Positions 8,872-19,397 of a stretch of 64,000 bases of DNA are shown here, one piece after another; positions within the stretch are counted from its first letter, which is position 1, and each line of letters begins with the position of its first letter. The translations under genes were made by a program, and so were the position numbers. The DNA lies in contig NZ_VFOZ01000001.1 in the NCBI RefSeq assembly GCF_006716425.1, forward strand, positions 1,798,001-1,862,000. Reading direction: 5' to 3'. Under the pieces are notes generated by a model. The model made no database searches. It was not told the origin of the DNA and saw nothing but the letters and a program-made list of their open reading frames with translations. The DNA is from Actinoallomurus bryophytorum. Its GTDB lineage: Bacteria > Actinomycetota > Actinomycetes > Streptosporangiales > Streptosporangiaceae.

Positions 8872-11208
8872 GTGAGCACGGAAACCTACGCGGAATGGCT
8901 GCGGGCGCGCGATGACGACGAGTTGCGCGCGCTCTTCTCGTGCCGCCCTGAACTGATCACCCCGGTTCCCTCGGACATCACCGCCTTGTCCTCGCGCGCC
9001 TCGGCGCCCTCGGCTCTGTCGAGGGCGCTCGACCGGCTCGACCGGTTCGCGCTGAACGTCTTCGAGGCGCTGCTGGTGCTCCCCACTCCCACGACGCGTG
9101 ACGACCTCGCCGCCGCGGTCGGCGCCGACGTGCACGGCCCGCTCGACCGGCTGCGCGCCCTCGCCCTGGTCTGGGGCCCGGACCAGGAGCTGCGCGCCGC
9201 GCCCGGCGCGCGGCAGGCGATTCCTCATCCGGCGGGCCTCGGCCCGCCCATCCGTGAGGCCTTCGCGTCCTATCCGTCCGACCGCCTGGCGATGCTGCTG
9301 GACGACCTCGGCCTGGACTCCGTGGACGCCATCGGCGAGCGGATCGGCGCCCTGGTCGAGGAGGCCGGACCCGAGGCACGGGCCGCGCTCGACCGGCTCG
9401 CCTGGGGCCCGCCGATCGGCAAGGTCGACGGCGCGCGCCGTCCCGTCACGCTCGTCACCGCGAGCTCCCCGATCGAGCGGCTCCTCGCCCGCGGGCTGCT
9501 GGTCGCCACCGACGACCGCACCGTGACGCTCCCCCGCGAGATCGGCCGATACCTCCGCGGCGGCCGCGTCTTCCGCGACCTGGAGACCACCGCCCCGCCG
9601 CTCGACGGCACCGTACGCAACCGGTCGCTGGTCGACCGCACCGCCGGCGGCCAGGCCTTCACCACCGTCCGCACCGTCGAGGAGATGCTCGATCGCTGGG
9701 GCATCGACCCTCCCGGCGTGCTCCGCAGCGGCGGGCTCGGCATCCGCGACCTGAGGGCGGCCGCCGTACGCCTGGATCTGCCCGAGTGGACGGCGGCGCT
9801 CCTGATCGAGGTCGCGTACGCCGCCGGGCTGCTCTCGCGCAGCGGCGACTACGACGGGTCCGGCACGGGCGGGCGCGGAGGCGACGCCCTGTGGCTGCCG
9901 ACGCAGTCGTATGACCTGTGGCGGCTCCAGGACACCGACCGCCGCTGGGTCGCCCTCGCCGAGGCCTGGCTGCGGATGGACCGCGTCCCCGGCCTCGCCG
10001 GCGAACGCGACGACCGCGACCGCCTGATCAACGCGCTGTCCGACGAGGCGATCCGGGCCAGTGCCCCGCAGGTACGCCGGTCGGTGCTCGCCGCTCTCAC
10101 CGACGCCCCGCCCGGCACCGCGCCGACGGTCGAGGGCGTCTATGCCCATCTCGCCTGGCTCCAGCCGCGGCGGGGCGGCACGCTGCGTGAGCGTCTCGTC
10201 GGCTGGACCCTCCGCGAGGCCGAGGCGCTGGGCGTGACCGGTTTCCGGGCGGCGGCGGCGCACACCGGCGCGCTGCTGGCCGGTGAGGGCGCCGCCAAGG
10301 CCCTGCTCAAGGTGTTGCCCATGCCGGTCGACCACGTGCTGATCCAGGCCGACCTGACCGCCGTCGCACCCGGCCCGCTGGTCGCCGACCTGGCCCGTGA
10401 GCTGGCGCTCGCGGCAGACGTCGAGTCGACGGGTGGAGCCACGGTCTACCGCTTCACCCCCGAGTCCGTACGCCGCGCGCTCGACGCCGGCCGAGGCGCC
10501 GCCGAGCTGATCGACCTGCTTTCGAAGCACTCGGCCACCGACCTGCCCCAGCCGCTGACCTATCTGATCGAGGACGTCGCCCGGCGGCACGGCCGGCTGC
10601 GCGTGGGCATCGCCTCGGCGTACGTCCGTAGCGACGACCCCGCCGTGCTCGGGGAGATCATGGCCGACCGTCGGTCGGACGAGCTGCGGCTGCACCGGCT
10701 CGCGCCGACCGTTCTCGCCTCGCGCGTGCCCCGCGCCGAGCTGCTCGAGGCGCTCCGCCAGCTCGGGTACGCACCGGTGGCCGAGTCCCCCGAAGGCTCG
10801 GTCGTGATCACCCGCCTCGACGCCCAGCGCGCCGAGTCGGCCGGCCACGGCACGTACGAGCAGGCCCGCCACGCCGCACGCGGCTCCGGGCCGGACGTCT
10901 CGGTGATCACCGCGGCGGTACGCGCGCTGCGCGCGGGCGACGAGGCCGCGCGCGTCTCCGTGCCGTACGGGGCCCCGCCGCGTTCCCCGGCGGCGGCGAT
11001 GGTCCAGCATCTGCGCGAGGCCGCCGACCGCGGCGCGCGCGTCTGGATCGGCTACCTCGACCAGCAGGGACAGGCGTCCAGCCGCATCATCGAACCCGCG
11101 CGTATCGAGGGCGGCTTCCTCACGGCGTACGACGCGACCCGCGCCGCCATCCACCGGTTCGCCCTGCACCGCATCACGGGGGTCGCCGACGTCGACGGCT
11201 CGGGCTGA
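8872..11208 (+). CDS. Helicase-associated domain protein, XPB partner
   Basis: About 778 residues. It belongs to the large actinobacterial 'helicase C-terminal/helicase-associated domain' family that accompanies the bacterial XPB gene (homologous to the gene beside ercc3 in mycobacteria). No Walker A box is visible. The C-terminus has a WYL-like segment (RVWIGYLDQQGQASSRIIEPARI) ending the protein. I chose the GTG at 8872 (VSTETYAEWL): there is no Shine-Dalgarno, but TACCGT lies at -13 to -8, suggesting a leaderless transcript. XPB follows at 11943 with one gene between. A DNA repair or transcription-coupled role is inferred from the pairing. Confidence 0.85.
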   Translation: MSTETYAEWLRARDDDELRALFSCRPELITPVPSDITALSSRASAPSALSRALDRLDRFALNVFEALLVLPTPTTRDDLAAAVGADVHGPLDRLRALALVWGPDQELRAAPGARQAIPHPAGLGPPIREAFASYPSDRLAMLLDDLGLDSVDAIGERIGALVEEAGPEARAALDRLAWGPPIGKVDGARRPVTLVTASSPIERLLARGLLVATDDRTVTLPREIGRYLRGGRVFRDLETTAPPLDGTVRNRSLVDRTAGGQAFTTVRTVEEMLDRWGIDPPGVLRSGGLGIRDLRAAAVRLDLPEWTAALLIEVAYAAGLLSRSGDYDGSGTGGRGGDALWLPTQSYDLWRLQDTDRRWVALAEAWLRMDRVPGLAGERDDRDRLINALSDEAIRASAPQVRRSVLAALTDAPPGTAPTVEGVYAHLAWLQPRRGGTLRERLVGWTLREAEALGVTGFRAAAAHTGALLAGEGAAKALLKVLPMPVDHVLIQADLTAVAPGPLVADLARELALAADVESTGGATVYRFTPESVRRALDAGRGAAELIDLLSKHSATDLPQPLTYLIEDVARRHGRLRVGIASAYVRSDDPAVLGEIMADRRSDELRLHRLAPTVLASRVPRAELLEALRQLGYAPVAESPEGSVVITRLDAQRAESAGHGTYEQARHAARGSGPDVSVITAAVRALRAGDEAARVSVPYGAPPRSPAAAMVQHLREAADRGARVWIGYLDQQGQASSRIIEPARIEGGFLTAYDATRAAIHRFALHRITGVADVDGSG

Positions 11209-11251
11209 CATTCCGCCGCGAAACGGCAGTCGAGATTGAACCGAACTGTGA

Positions 11252-11851
<600 letters not shown>

Positions 11852-11942
11852 GCCCCAGGCCACGCCGCCACGAATCGGCGCGGGAAGCTCCAGGGGGGCT
11901 CCGGCTGTTGGACACTGTGACCCCCACGTTGAAAGGCACCAC

Positions 11943-13595
11943 GTGACCGACGGCCCGCTCATCGTCCAGTCCGACAAGACCCTCCTGCTCGAGGTCGACC
12001 ACGACTCGGCCGCCGAGTGCCGCAAGGCGATCGCACCGTTCGCCGAGCTGGAGCGTGCCCCGGAACACGTCCACACCTACCGGATCACGCCCCTGGCGCT
12101 GTGGAACGCGCGCGCCGCGGGCCACGACGCCGAGCAGGTGGTCGACGCGCTCATCAGCTTCGCGCGCTACCCGGTCCCGCACGCCCTTCTCGTGGACATC
12201 GCCGAGACCATGGGCCGGTACGGACGGCTACGGCTGGAGAAGAATCCCGTGCACGGCCTGGTGCTCGCGTCGTCGGACCGTGCGGTGCTGGAGGAGGTAC
12301 TGCGCGCGCGGAAGCTCCAGTCGATGTTCGGCACACGCGTCGACGACGACACCGTGGCGGTGCACCCCAGCGAGCGCGGCACGCTCAAGCAGGCGCTGCT
12401 GAAGATCGGCTGGCCGGCCGAGGACCTCGCCGGGTACGTCGACGGCGAGGCGCACCAGATCGACCTGGTCGAGAACGGCTGGGGCCTGCGCGGCTACCAG
12501 CGCGACGCGGCGGAGTCCTTCTGGCACGGCGGCTCCGGAGTGGTCGTGCTGCCCTGTGGCGCGGGCAAGACGATCGTCGGCGCCGCGGCGATGGCGCACG
12601 CGTCGGCCACCACCCTGATCCTGGTCACCAACACCGTCTCCGCGCACCAGTGGAAGCAGGAGCTGCTGAAGCGCACGACGCTGACCGAGGAGGAGATCGG
12701 GGAGTACACCGGCACCAAGAAGCAGATCCGTCCCGTCACCATCGCGACGTACCAGGTCATGACGACCCGGCGGAAGGGCGTCTACACCCACCTGGAGCTG
12801 TTCGACGCGCGTGACTGGGGCCTGGTGCTGTACGACGAGGTGCACCTCCTGCCGGCGCCGATCTTCCGGATGACCGCCGACCTGCAGACCCGCCGCCGCC
12901 TCGGCCTGACCGCGACCCTCGTACGCGAGGACGGCCGCGAGGGCGATGTGTTCTCCCTCATCGGCCCGAAGCGCTACGACGCTCCGTGGAAGGAGATGGA
13001 GGCACAGGGCTGGATCGCCCCGGCGGACTGCGTCGAGGTACGCGTGACGCTGACCGAGTCCGAGCGCCTCGCGTACGCGACGGCCGAGCAGGAGGACCGC
13101 TACCGGTTCTGCGCCACCACCCCGACGAAGTCCTCGGTGGTCGAGGCCCTGGTCGAGCGCCATCGCGGCGACCAGACCCTGGTGATCGGCCAGTACATCG
13201 ACCAGCTCGACGAGCTCGGTGAGCGTCTCAACGCTCCCGTGATCAAGGGTGAGACCAAGATCAAGGAGCGCGAGCGTCTGTTCGACGCCTTCCGCAGCGG
13301 CGAGATCTCGGTGCTGATCGTCTCCAAGGTCGCCAACTTCTCCATCGACCTGCCCGAGGCGGCCGTGGCCGTCCAGGTGTCGGGCACGTTCGGGTCGCGG
13401 CAGGAGGAGGCCCAGCGGCTCGGCCGGGTGCTCCGGCCGAAGGCGTCCGGCAAGGGCGCGCGTTTCTACTCCGTCGTCGCGCGCGACACCCTCGACCAGG
13501 ACTACGCCGCCCACCGGCAGCGTTTCCTCGCCGAGCAGGGCTACGCCTACCGCATCATCGACGCCGACGACGTCTTCGCCGACAAGGAGATCTGA
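11943..13595 (+). CDS. DNA repair helicase XPB (SF2)
   Basis: 550 residues. An N-terminal helicase-associated domain (about 1-170) precedes an SF2 core: motif I (Walker A) CGAGKT near residue 205, motif II DEVH near 297, motif III GLTATL, and the C-terminal lobe ending with QRLGRVLRPK (motif VI). This is the archaeal/bacterial XPB form, a 3'-5' DNA translocase related to TFIIH XPB and mycobacterial ercc3. The GTG start has GAAAGG seven nt upstream. It follows its usual helicase-associated partner, with one membrane gene between, in what may be a transcriptional unit. Confidence 0.95.
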   Translation: MTDGPLIVQSDKTLLLEVDHDSAAECRKAIAPFAELERAPEHVHTYRITPLALWNARAAGHDAEQVVDALISFARYPVPHALLVDIAETMGRYGRLRLEKNPVHGLVLASSDRAVLEEVLRARKLQSMFGTRVDDDTVAVHPSERGTLKQALLKIGWPAEDLAGYVDGEAHQIDLVENGWGLRGYQRDAAESFWHGGSGVVVLPCGAGKTIVGAAAMAHASATTLILVTNTVSAHQWKQELLKRTTLTEEEIGEYTGTKKQIRPVTIATYQVMTTRRKGVYTHLELFDARDWGLVLYDEVHLLPAPIFRMTADLQTRRRLGLTATLVREDGREGDVFSLIGPKRYDAPWKEMEAQGWIAPADCVEVRVTLTESERLAYATAEQEDRYRFCATTPTKSSVVEALVERHRGDQTLVIGQYIDQLDELGERLNAPVIKGETKIKERERLFDAFRSGEISVLIVSKVANFSIDLPEAAVAVQVSGTFGSRQEEAQRLGRVLRPKASGKGARFYSVVARDTLDQDYAAHRQRFLAEQGYAYRIIDADDVFADKEI

Positions 13596-13611
13596 GCCGG
13601 GCCGTCGGCCG

Positions 13612-14394
13612 TCAGGCGGCGAAGAAGGCGGCCAGCGCGGGGGCCAGCGCCTCCGGGGACACGTCGTGCGTCTGGCCCTCGAGGGTCAGGTGCCCGGCGG
13701 TGGGGAGCGCGTCCGCGGTGGCCTTCGCGGCCTGCTGGAGACCCTGCGGGCTGCCGGTCCCGGCGAGGACCAGTGCCGGGACGGTGACCGCCGCGGCCAG
13801 GTCGCGCGGCACGCCACCGTCGCCGAGCACCTGGTCGTCGTAGGCGAGCGTCGGGGCGACCGCCTCCAGGGCGGCCCAGCCCGGCTGTGCCCGGATGCCG
13901 GCCACGGCCGGCGCGGGAACACCGACGTTCGTCATGAACAGCTCCACCGCGTCGCCGTCGCGCCGTGCGTCGAGCAGCTCGCTCAGCCGCTCGGAGTAGT
14001 CCGTGATCCGCGCACCGTCCTCGACCTCGGCCATGAACGGCGGCTCGTAGAGCGCCACCTTGGTGATCGACGGGCCGGCGGCCGCGGCCGCCAGGGCGAG
14101 AGCGGCTCCCGAGGAGATCCCGTAGACGTAGGCCGTACCCCCGGCCTCCTCGATGAGGGCCTGGAGGTCCTCGATCTCCCGGTCGACCGCGTACGGCGTC
14201 GTGTCGGAGCTTTCACCCCGCCCCCGGCGGTCGTAGGCGTAGACGGTGAAGCCGTCCCGCAGCAGGGCGGCGAGTGGCCGCATGGGCCCTCCCCCGCGAT
14301 GGCACAGGGCTCCGTCGACGAGGACGAGCGCCGGCCCGCTGCCGGTGCGCTCGTACGCGATCACGGTGCCGTCGGCCGAGGTGACAACCGGCAT
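13612..14394 (-). CDS. Alpha/beta hydrolase
   Basis: 260 residues. Features of the fold include the oxyanion region LVDGALCHRGG, AYDRRGRGESS, the nucleophile elbow YGISSGAALA (Ser near 98) and a C-terminal GHLTLEGQTHDVSPE carrying the likely His. The ATG at 14394 is preceded by TAGGGAGC. A longer in-frame extension runs antisense through the SRPBCC gene and is spurious. It is downstream of, and in the same direction as, the ArsR and SRPBCC genes, so it is probably the last gene of a three-gene operon. The substrate is unknown. Confidence 0.88.
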   Translation of the reverse strand: MPVVTSADGTVIAYERTGSGPALVLVDGALCHRGGGPMRPLAALLRDGFTVYAYDRRGRGESSDTTPYAVDREIEDLQALIEEAGGTAYVYGISSGAALALAAAAAGPSITKVALYEPPFMAEVEDGARITDYSERLSELLDARRDGDAVELFMTNVGVPAPAVAGIRAQPGWAALEAVAPTLAYDDQVLGDGGVPRDLAAAVTVPALVLAGTGSPQGLQQAAKATADALPTAGHLTLEGQTHDVSPEALAPALAAFFAA

Positions 14395-14404
14395 CGAGTG
14401 CTCC

Positions 14405-14869
14405 CTAACTCCGTGGATGTTCCTGGGCGTCGCGCAGGCCGGCCACGTAGACGTCGAAGCGGTCGAGGCTGGTGGCGAACCCGGCCCTCGCCTCGGCGCC
14501 GAGGTAGGCCTCCGGCACGTTGGTCTGATGGGTGACCACCTCGGTGCGCCCGTCCTCCAGGTCCACGAAGGTGATCGTCGTCCGCATGCCGCCCTCGACG
14601 CCGGGCTCGATCCACACCAGGCGGTCGGGCCGGTGGATCTCGGCGTAGACGGCCCGCATGGTGTAGGTGCTGCCGTCGGCATCGTTGACCATGGTGGTCT
14701 CGAAGACCCCGCCGGGCCTCAGGTCGATGACGATGTCGCCGACCGGCGTGCTCGTCCCGGCCGGACCCCAGAAGTGCGCGAGGTGCTCCGGCGTGGTCAT
14801 GCAGTCGAACAGCAGCTCGGGCGAGGCCCGATGCACCCGCCGGTAGGTGAGCTCGCCCGTCCCGGTCAT
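14405..14869 (-). CDS. SRPBCC (AHSA1-like) domain protein
   Basis: 154 residues. An START-like SRPBCC/AHSA1 fold is indicated by RRVHRASPELLFDCMTTPEHL-type N-terminus, then HFWGP and a core DLRPGGVFETTM, with the C-terminal helix SLDRFDVYVAGL. These proteins bind small hydrophobic ligands, and this family is usually encoded next to an ArsR regulator. Its ATG overlaps the stop of the ArsR gene in an ATGA, so translation is coupled. The divergent neighbour at 15354 carries the same two domains as one polypeptide. Confidence 0.9.
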   Translation of the reverse strand: MTGTGELTYRRVHRASPELLFDCMTTPEHLAHFWGPAGTSTPVGDIVIDLRPGGVFETTMVNDADGSTYTMRAVYAEIHRPDRLVWIEPGVEGGMRTTITFVDLEDGRTEVVTHQTNVPEAYLGAEARAGFATSLDRFDVYVAGLRDAQEHPRS

Positions 14870-15225
14870 CGCGTCGTCTCCTCGTCGTCGCGCCGCCCGG
14901 CCCGCAGGACGGCCAGGTGCTCTTCCAGGCGGTCGTGCCGGTCGGACCAGACCTGCCGGTGACGCGCGATCCAGCCGACGGCCGCGTCGAGACGCACCGT
15001 CTCCAGAACGCAGGGCCGTGCCTGCGCGGTCCGGGTACGCGAGATGAGGCGGGCGTGCTCGAGCACCTTGACGTGCTTGGAGACCGCCTGCTGGGTCATC
15101 GCGAACGGCTCGGCGAGCTCGTTCACCGTCGCGTCGCCCTGGGCCAGGCGCTCCAGGATCGCCCGCCTGGTGGGATCGGCCAGCGCCGAGAACACCAGCG
15201 TCAAATCGTCTTCAACGACTGCCAT
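14866..15225 (-). CDS. ArsR-family regulator (split module)
   Basis: 119 residues with an ArsR winged helix: LVFSALADPTRRAILERL at about 11-28, then ELAEPFAMTQQAVSKHVKVLEHA as the recognition region. No Cys metal-sensing motif is present, so it is of the SRPBCC-linked, non-metal ArsR group. The ATG at 15225 follows a good promoter with no strong ribosome binding site. An extension to 15294 would run through that promoter and is unlikely. It is co-transcribed with SRPBCC (ATGA overlap) and the alpha/beta hydrolase. Confidence 0.92.
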   Translation of the reverse strand: MAVVEDDLTLVFSALADPTRRAILERLAQGDATVNELAEPFAMTQQAVSKHVKVLEHARLISRTRTAQARPCVLETVRLDAAVGWIARHRQVWSDRHDRLEEHLAVLRAGRRDDEETTR

Positions 15226-15231
15226 GCCCCG

Positions 15232-15260
15232 ACCGTATCCACAACCATTGGTTTGCACAA
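15232..15260 (-). promoter_or_regulatory. Promoter of the split arsR operon with internal operator
   Basis: On the minus strand, TTGTGC (15260-15255), a 17-nt spacer and TACGGT (15237-15232) end six nt before the ATG, a leaderless arrangement. A palindrome AACCA-T-TGGTT (15243-15253) lies between the two hexamers, exactly where a repressor would block polymerase. Confidence 0.6.
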
Positions 15261-15283
15261 CCGGTAAGTTGTATAGCCGTTTC

Positions 15284-15313
15284 TTGACATGCAACCTTCC
15301 GGCTGCCTAAATT
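15284..15313 (+). promoter_or_regulatory. Promoter of the fused ArsR-SRPBCC gene
   Basis: TTGACA (15284-15289), an 18-nt spacer and TAAATT (15308-15313) face right towards the gene at 15354. A further dyad ACAAC-N6-GTTGT (15257-15272) lies just upstream. Confidence 0.6.
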
Positions 15314-15318
15314 GTCAT

Positions 15319-15334
15319 GCAACCAAATGGTTGC
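15319..15334. promoter_or_regulatory. Probable ArsR operator
   Basis: GCAACCA-AA-TGGTTGC is a perfect inverted repeat with seven-base arms, placed directly after the -10 box of the rightward promoter. It shares the core AACCA/TGGTT with the dyad at 15243-15253 in the leftward promoter. Confidence 0.65.
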
Positions 15335-15353
15335 CTATGTTCGGAGACAGGGA

Positions 15354-16133
15354 ATGGACGCGGTCTTCAAGGCACTCGCGGACGCGACGCGGCGCAGGCT
15401 GCTCGACAGTCTGAACGCCCGCAACGGCCAGACCCTGCGCGAGCTGTGCGCCGAGTCCGGCATGAGCCGGCAGGCCGTCACCAAGCACCTGACCGTCCTG
15501 GAGGCGGCAGGCCTGGTCACGACGGTCCGGCAGGGCCGGGAGAAGCTGCACTACCTCAACGCCGCACCCATCAACCAGATCACCGAGCGCTGGATCAACC
15601 GCTACGACCGTACGCGGGTGCACGCACTCGCCGATCTGAAGTCCGCACTGGAGGACGCCCCGATGACCAAGCCCGAGTTCGTCTACGTCACCCACATCAA
15701 GACGACGCCGGAGAAGCTGTGGCAGGCGCTCACCGACCCGGCGTTCACCGCCCGCTACTGGGGCGTGGAGTTCGAGTCCGACTGGACCGAGGGAGCGCCC
15801 ATGGTCTGGCGGGAGCGCGGCGCGGAGACCCGCGACCCTGAGCAGGTGGTCCTCGTCTCCGACCCCTACCGGCGGCTCTCCTACACCTGGCACACCTTCA
15901 CCGCGGAGTGGGCGGAGTCGGGCGACGTGCCCGAGGAGACCCTGAAGGCCTACGCCGCGGAACCCCGGACCCAGGTGACCTTCGACATCGAGCCGACCGC
16001 GTCGGCCGTCAAGCTGACCGTCACCCACGGTGGCTTCGAGCCCGGCAGCGAGATCCTCAAGGGCGTCAGCAACGGCTGGCCGGTGATCCTGTCCAGTCTC
16101 AAGACGCTGCTGGAGTCCGGTGAGCCCCTCTAG
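15354..16133 (+). CDS. Fused ArsR-SRPBCC regulator
   Basis: 259 residues. Residues 1-85 are an ArsR winged helix (FKALADATRRRLLDSL, then SGMSRQAVTKHLTVLEAAGLV). Residues 104-255 are an SRPBCC/AHSA1 domain (EFVYVTHIKTTPEKLWQAL, RYWGVEFESDW, and C-terminal GWPVILSSLKTLLES). A ligand in the SRPBCC cavity may control DNA binding; this is inferred from the fusion. The ATG at 15354 has GGAGACAGGG upstream. The first 14 codons of a longer frame cover the operator and are not likely to be translated. It is divergent from the split version of the same module. Confidence 0.9.
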   Translation: MDAVFKALADATRRRLLDSLNARNGQTLRELCAESGMSRQAVTKHLTVLEAAGLVTTVRQGREKLHYLNAAPINQITERWINRYDRTRVHALADLKSALEDAPMTKPEFVYVTHIKTTPEKLWQALTDPAFTARYWGVEFESDWTEGAPMVWRERGAETRDPEQVVLVSDPYRRLSYTWHTFTAEWAESGDVPEETLKAYAAEPRTQVTFDIEPTASAVKLTVTHGGFEPGSEILKGVSNGWPVILSSLKTLLESGEPL

Positions 16134-16140
16134 GCCCTAG

Positions 16141-16298
16141 GGCGTGTCTGACAAATCCTGTTCGTAGCGAGCGGCGTCCAGGTGGTGCGTCGCAAGGCGG
16201 AGGAGGGAGTCAGCCTGGTGTTGGCTGGCGACCGACGACAACGCGGCGAGGCGCCGCCTGGGCGTCGCGCAGCCGGACGAGGGTTTGTCAGACACGCC
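16141..16298. mobile_element. 158-bp MITE with CTAG target duplication
   Basis: The element begins GGCGTGTCTGACAAA and ends with its exact inverse TTTGTCAGACACGCC, giving 15-bp perfect terminal inverted repeats. It is flanked on both sides by CTAG (16137-16140 and 16299-16302), the kind of four-base target duplication made by IS5-group elements. The 128-bp interior has no ORF of note. It sits between the converging ends of the ArsR-SRPBCC and LURP-one-like genes. It is presumably mobilised by a transposase elsewhere in the genome; which one cannot be told here. Confidence 0.75.
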
Positions 16299-16901
16299 CT
16301 AGGCGCCGAGGACGCCGCCCAGGCCGCGGTTGGAGGACCGGGTGGTGTCGTAGGCCAGCGGGCAGGCCAGCGTCAGCGTACGGATGGGCTCGGGCAGCTG
16401 GAAGTTCAGCTGGAGGACGTACCGATCCGCTCCGCTGAACATCTGCGCCAGGCGGTCGCCCGCTCCCCCGGCCCGGCGGAAGCTCGCGATCGAGATGTTC
16501 TGCCAGTCCGTGACCTGGGCGCGCATGTAGTCGAAGTAGCCGATCTGGCGGCCATAGGCATCCAGCATCTCGTACCCCTGCAGGGCCTTTTTCCGAAGAT
16601 GGCCGATCAACTGCCCCTGGGGCGTGACGACATCGATCTTGGGCGTGCCGACATAGGAGTACGGCTTGTTCACCCAGAAAAAGGGCATGCCATCAGGCCG
16701 GGTCACCAGCAGGTCCCGCTTGGCCTGGTCGTTACGGCGCTGGTTGAGTACACGCCAGGCCTTCTGGGCGCCATTGACGCCCTGCTCGGCGACGTTCGCG
16801 ACCGGATGGCCCTGCGGATTCCAGATGGTGTACTTCGCCTGGACCGAGAACATCTCCGGCGGCTGGTCGTAAACGAGCACAGGGGAGTTGAAGAGATCCA
16901 C
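16299..16901 (-). CDS. LURP-one-related / phospholipid scramblase-like protein
   Basis: 200 residues with a tubby-like beta-barrel pattern of short strands: VYDQPPEMFSVQAKYTIWNPQG at the N-terminus, then DVVTPQGQLIGHLRKKAL, YEMLDAYGRQIGYFDY and a C-terminal RTLTLACPLAYDTT. In actinobacteria these are annotated as scramblase-related or LURP-one proteins; the biochemical function is not settled. There is no signal peptide. The TAG stop codon lies inside the right-hand CTAG target duplicate of the MITE, so the insertion left the reading frame unchanged. The ATG start at 16901 is plausible. Confidence 0.8.
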   Translation of the reverse strand: MDLFNSPVLVYDQPPEMFSVQAKYTIWNPQGHPVANVAEQGVNGAQKAWRVLNQRRNDQAKRDLLVTRPDGMPFFWVNKPYSYVGTPKIDVVTPQGQLIGHLRKKALQGYEMLDAYGRQIGYFDYMRAQVTDWQNISIASFRRAGGAGDRLAQMFSGADRYVLQLNFQLPEPIRTLTLACPLAYDTTRSSNRGLGGVLGA

Positions 16902-17002
16902 GCGCGAAGTTTACGACTCCGGCCGGACCGGCACATACGGGACAGATATCGGATCGGTAATTAGGGCATGTTCGGCAGAGATGTCCTAAAGCGCGCATGC
17001 GA

Positions 17003-17035
17003 AAGGGGCGGCCCCAGCACCGAGGACCGCCCCTT
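17003..17035 (-). terminator. groEL terminator
   Basis: AAGGGGCGG (17003-17011) pairs perfectly with CCGCCCCTT (17027-17035), with a 15-nt loop, just past the groEL stop codon on the minus strand and followed by TTTC-like sequence. Confidence 0.7.
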
Positions 17036-17048
17036 CTGCTTGCCGGAC

Positions 17049-18749
<1,701 letters not shown>

Positions 18750-18804
18750 CTACCATGCCGTCGCCGGGGTGAGAGGCCTCGTCGCCTCGATCACTTACTT
18801 GGCG

Positions 18805-18831
18805 TTGGCACTCTCAACATCAGAGTGCCAA
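18805..18831. promoter_or_regulatory. CIRCE element 1
   Basis: TTGGCACTC-N9-GAGTGCCAA is a perfect CIRCE dyad with the standard nine-base spacer, upstream of groEL. HrcA is expected to bind it and repress at normal temperature. Confidence 0.92.
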
Positions 18832-18839
18832 CGTTGTGT

Positions 18840-18866
18840 TTAGCACTCTACCCCAGCGAGTGCAAG
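18840..18866. promoter_or_regulatory. CIRCE element 2 (degenerate right arm)
   Basis: TTAGCACTC-N9-GAGTGCAAG lies eight bases from element 1. The left arm matches the consensus exactly; the right arm differs from GAGTGCTAA at two positions. It overlaps a possible minus-strand promoter, TTGCAC (18865-18860), 17 nt, TAAACA (18842-18837). Confidence 0.75.
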
Positions 18867-18899
18867 CCATAACTCTCCCACCAGGCATCGGACACGCAG

Positions 18900-18930
18900 C
18901 GAGGCCCGGCGCTCGATGCGCCGGGCCTCG
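18900..18930 (-). terminator. Terminator of the cold-shock gene
   Basis: CGAGGCCCGGCGC and GCGCCGGGCCTCG form a perfect 13-bp stem with a five-base loop, directly downstream of the small cold-shock gene on the minus strand. Confidence 0.75.
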
Positions 18931-18945
18931 TCCGAGCTATGCGGA

Positions 18946-19146
18946 TCAGAGCATGCGGACCGACTCCGCCTGCGGACCCCGGTCGCTCTGTGTGATCTCG
19001 AACTCGACCCGCTGCCCCTGCTCAAGGCTGCGGTAGCCATCAGCCACGATGGCCGAATAGTGCACGAACACGTCCCTGCCACCGTCGACCGCGATGAAGC
19101 CGTAGCCTTTGTCCGCGTTGAACCACTTGACGGTGCCTTGTGCCAT
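18946..19146 (-). CDS. Cold-shock protein, CspA type
   Basis: 66 residues, the standard single-domain length. [18 protein letters not shown] at the start includes RNP1 (KGYGFI), and VFVHYSAI is RNP2. It should bind single-stranded RNA as a chaperone. I chose the ATG at 19146, the conserved family start, over an ATG three codons upstream. It is followed by a strong hairpin terminator. About 250 nt separate it from the MoaD-like gene, room for a long 5' leader typical of csp mRNAs. Placement between groEL and thrC matches the order known in Streptomyces. Confidence 0.95.
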   Translation of the reverse strand: MAQGTVKWFNADKGYGFIAVDGGRDVFVHYSAIVADGYRSLEQGQRVEFEITQSDRGPQAESVRML

Positions 19147-19397
19147 TCCTAACAACTCCCACCAGGCAATTCCCCGTGGTCATTCCCACGGCTACCGACA
19201 CGGGCCCGCCGGAGGCGCGGAACCCGATGGCCAGCACGGATCGAGCCGCGATGACCATCGCCGACCATACACACGGCTACCGTCCGTGGAACACCCTTTA
19301 CCCAAGATGATCGGACGGCCGATCCTGGTCAATCAAGGATCATTGAAATGGGAACTTTGCCAAGTGAAGGGAAAAACGCCCTGACTCGCTCGTATGC

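Noticed and set aside
8749-11211. 820-codon open frame on the minus strand
   Set aside because: It is the antisense of the helicase-associated gene; the composition is random Arg/Gly/Val-rich, no domain is seen, and the plus-strand protein has family landmarks.
14395-14682. N-terminal extension of the alpha/beta hydrolase frame
   Set aside because: It runs through the SRPBCC gene in another frame and has no coding character; the ATG at 14394 has a ribosome binding site.
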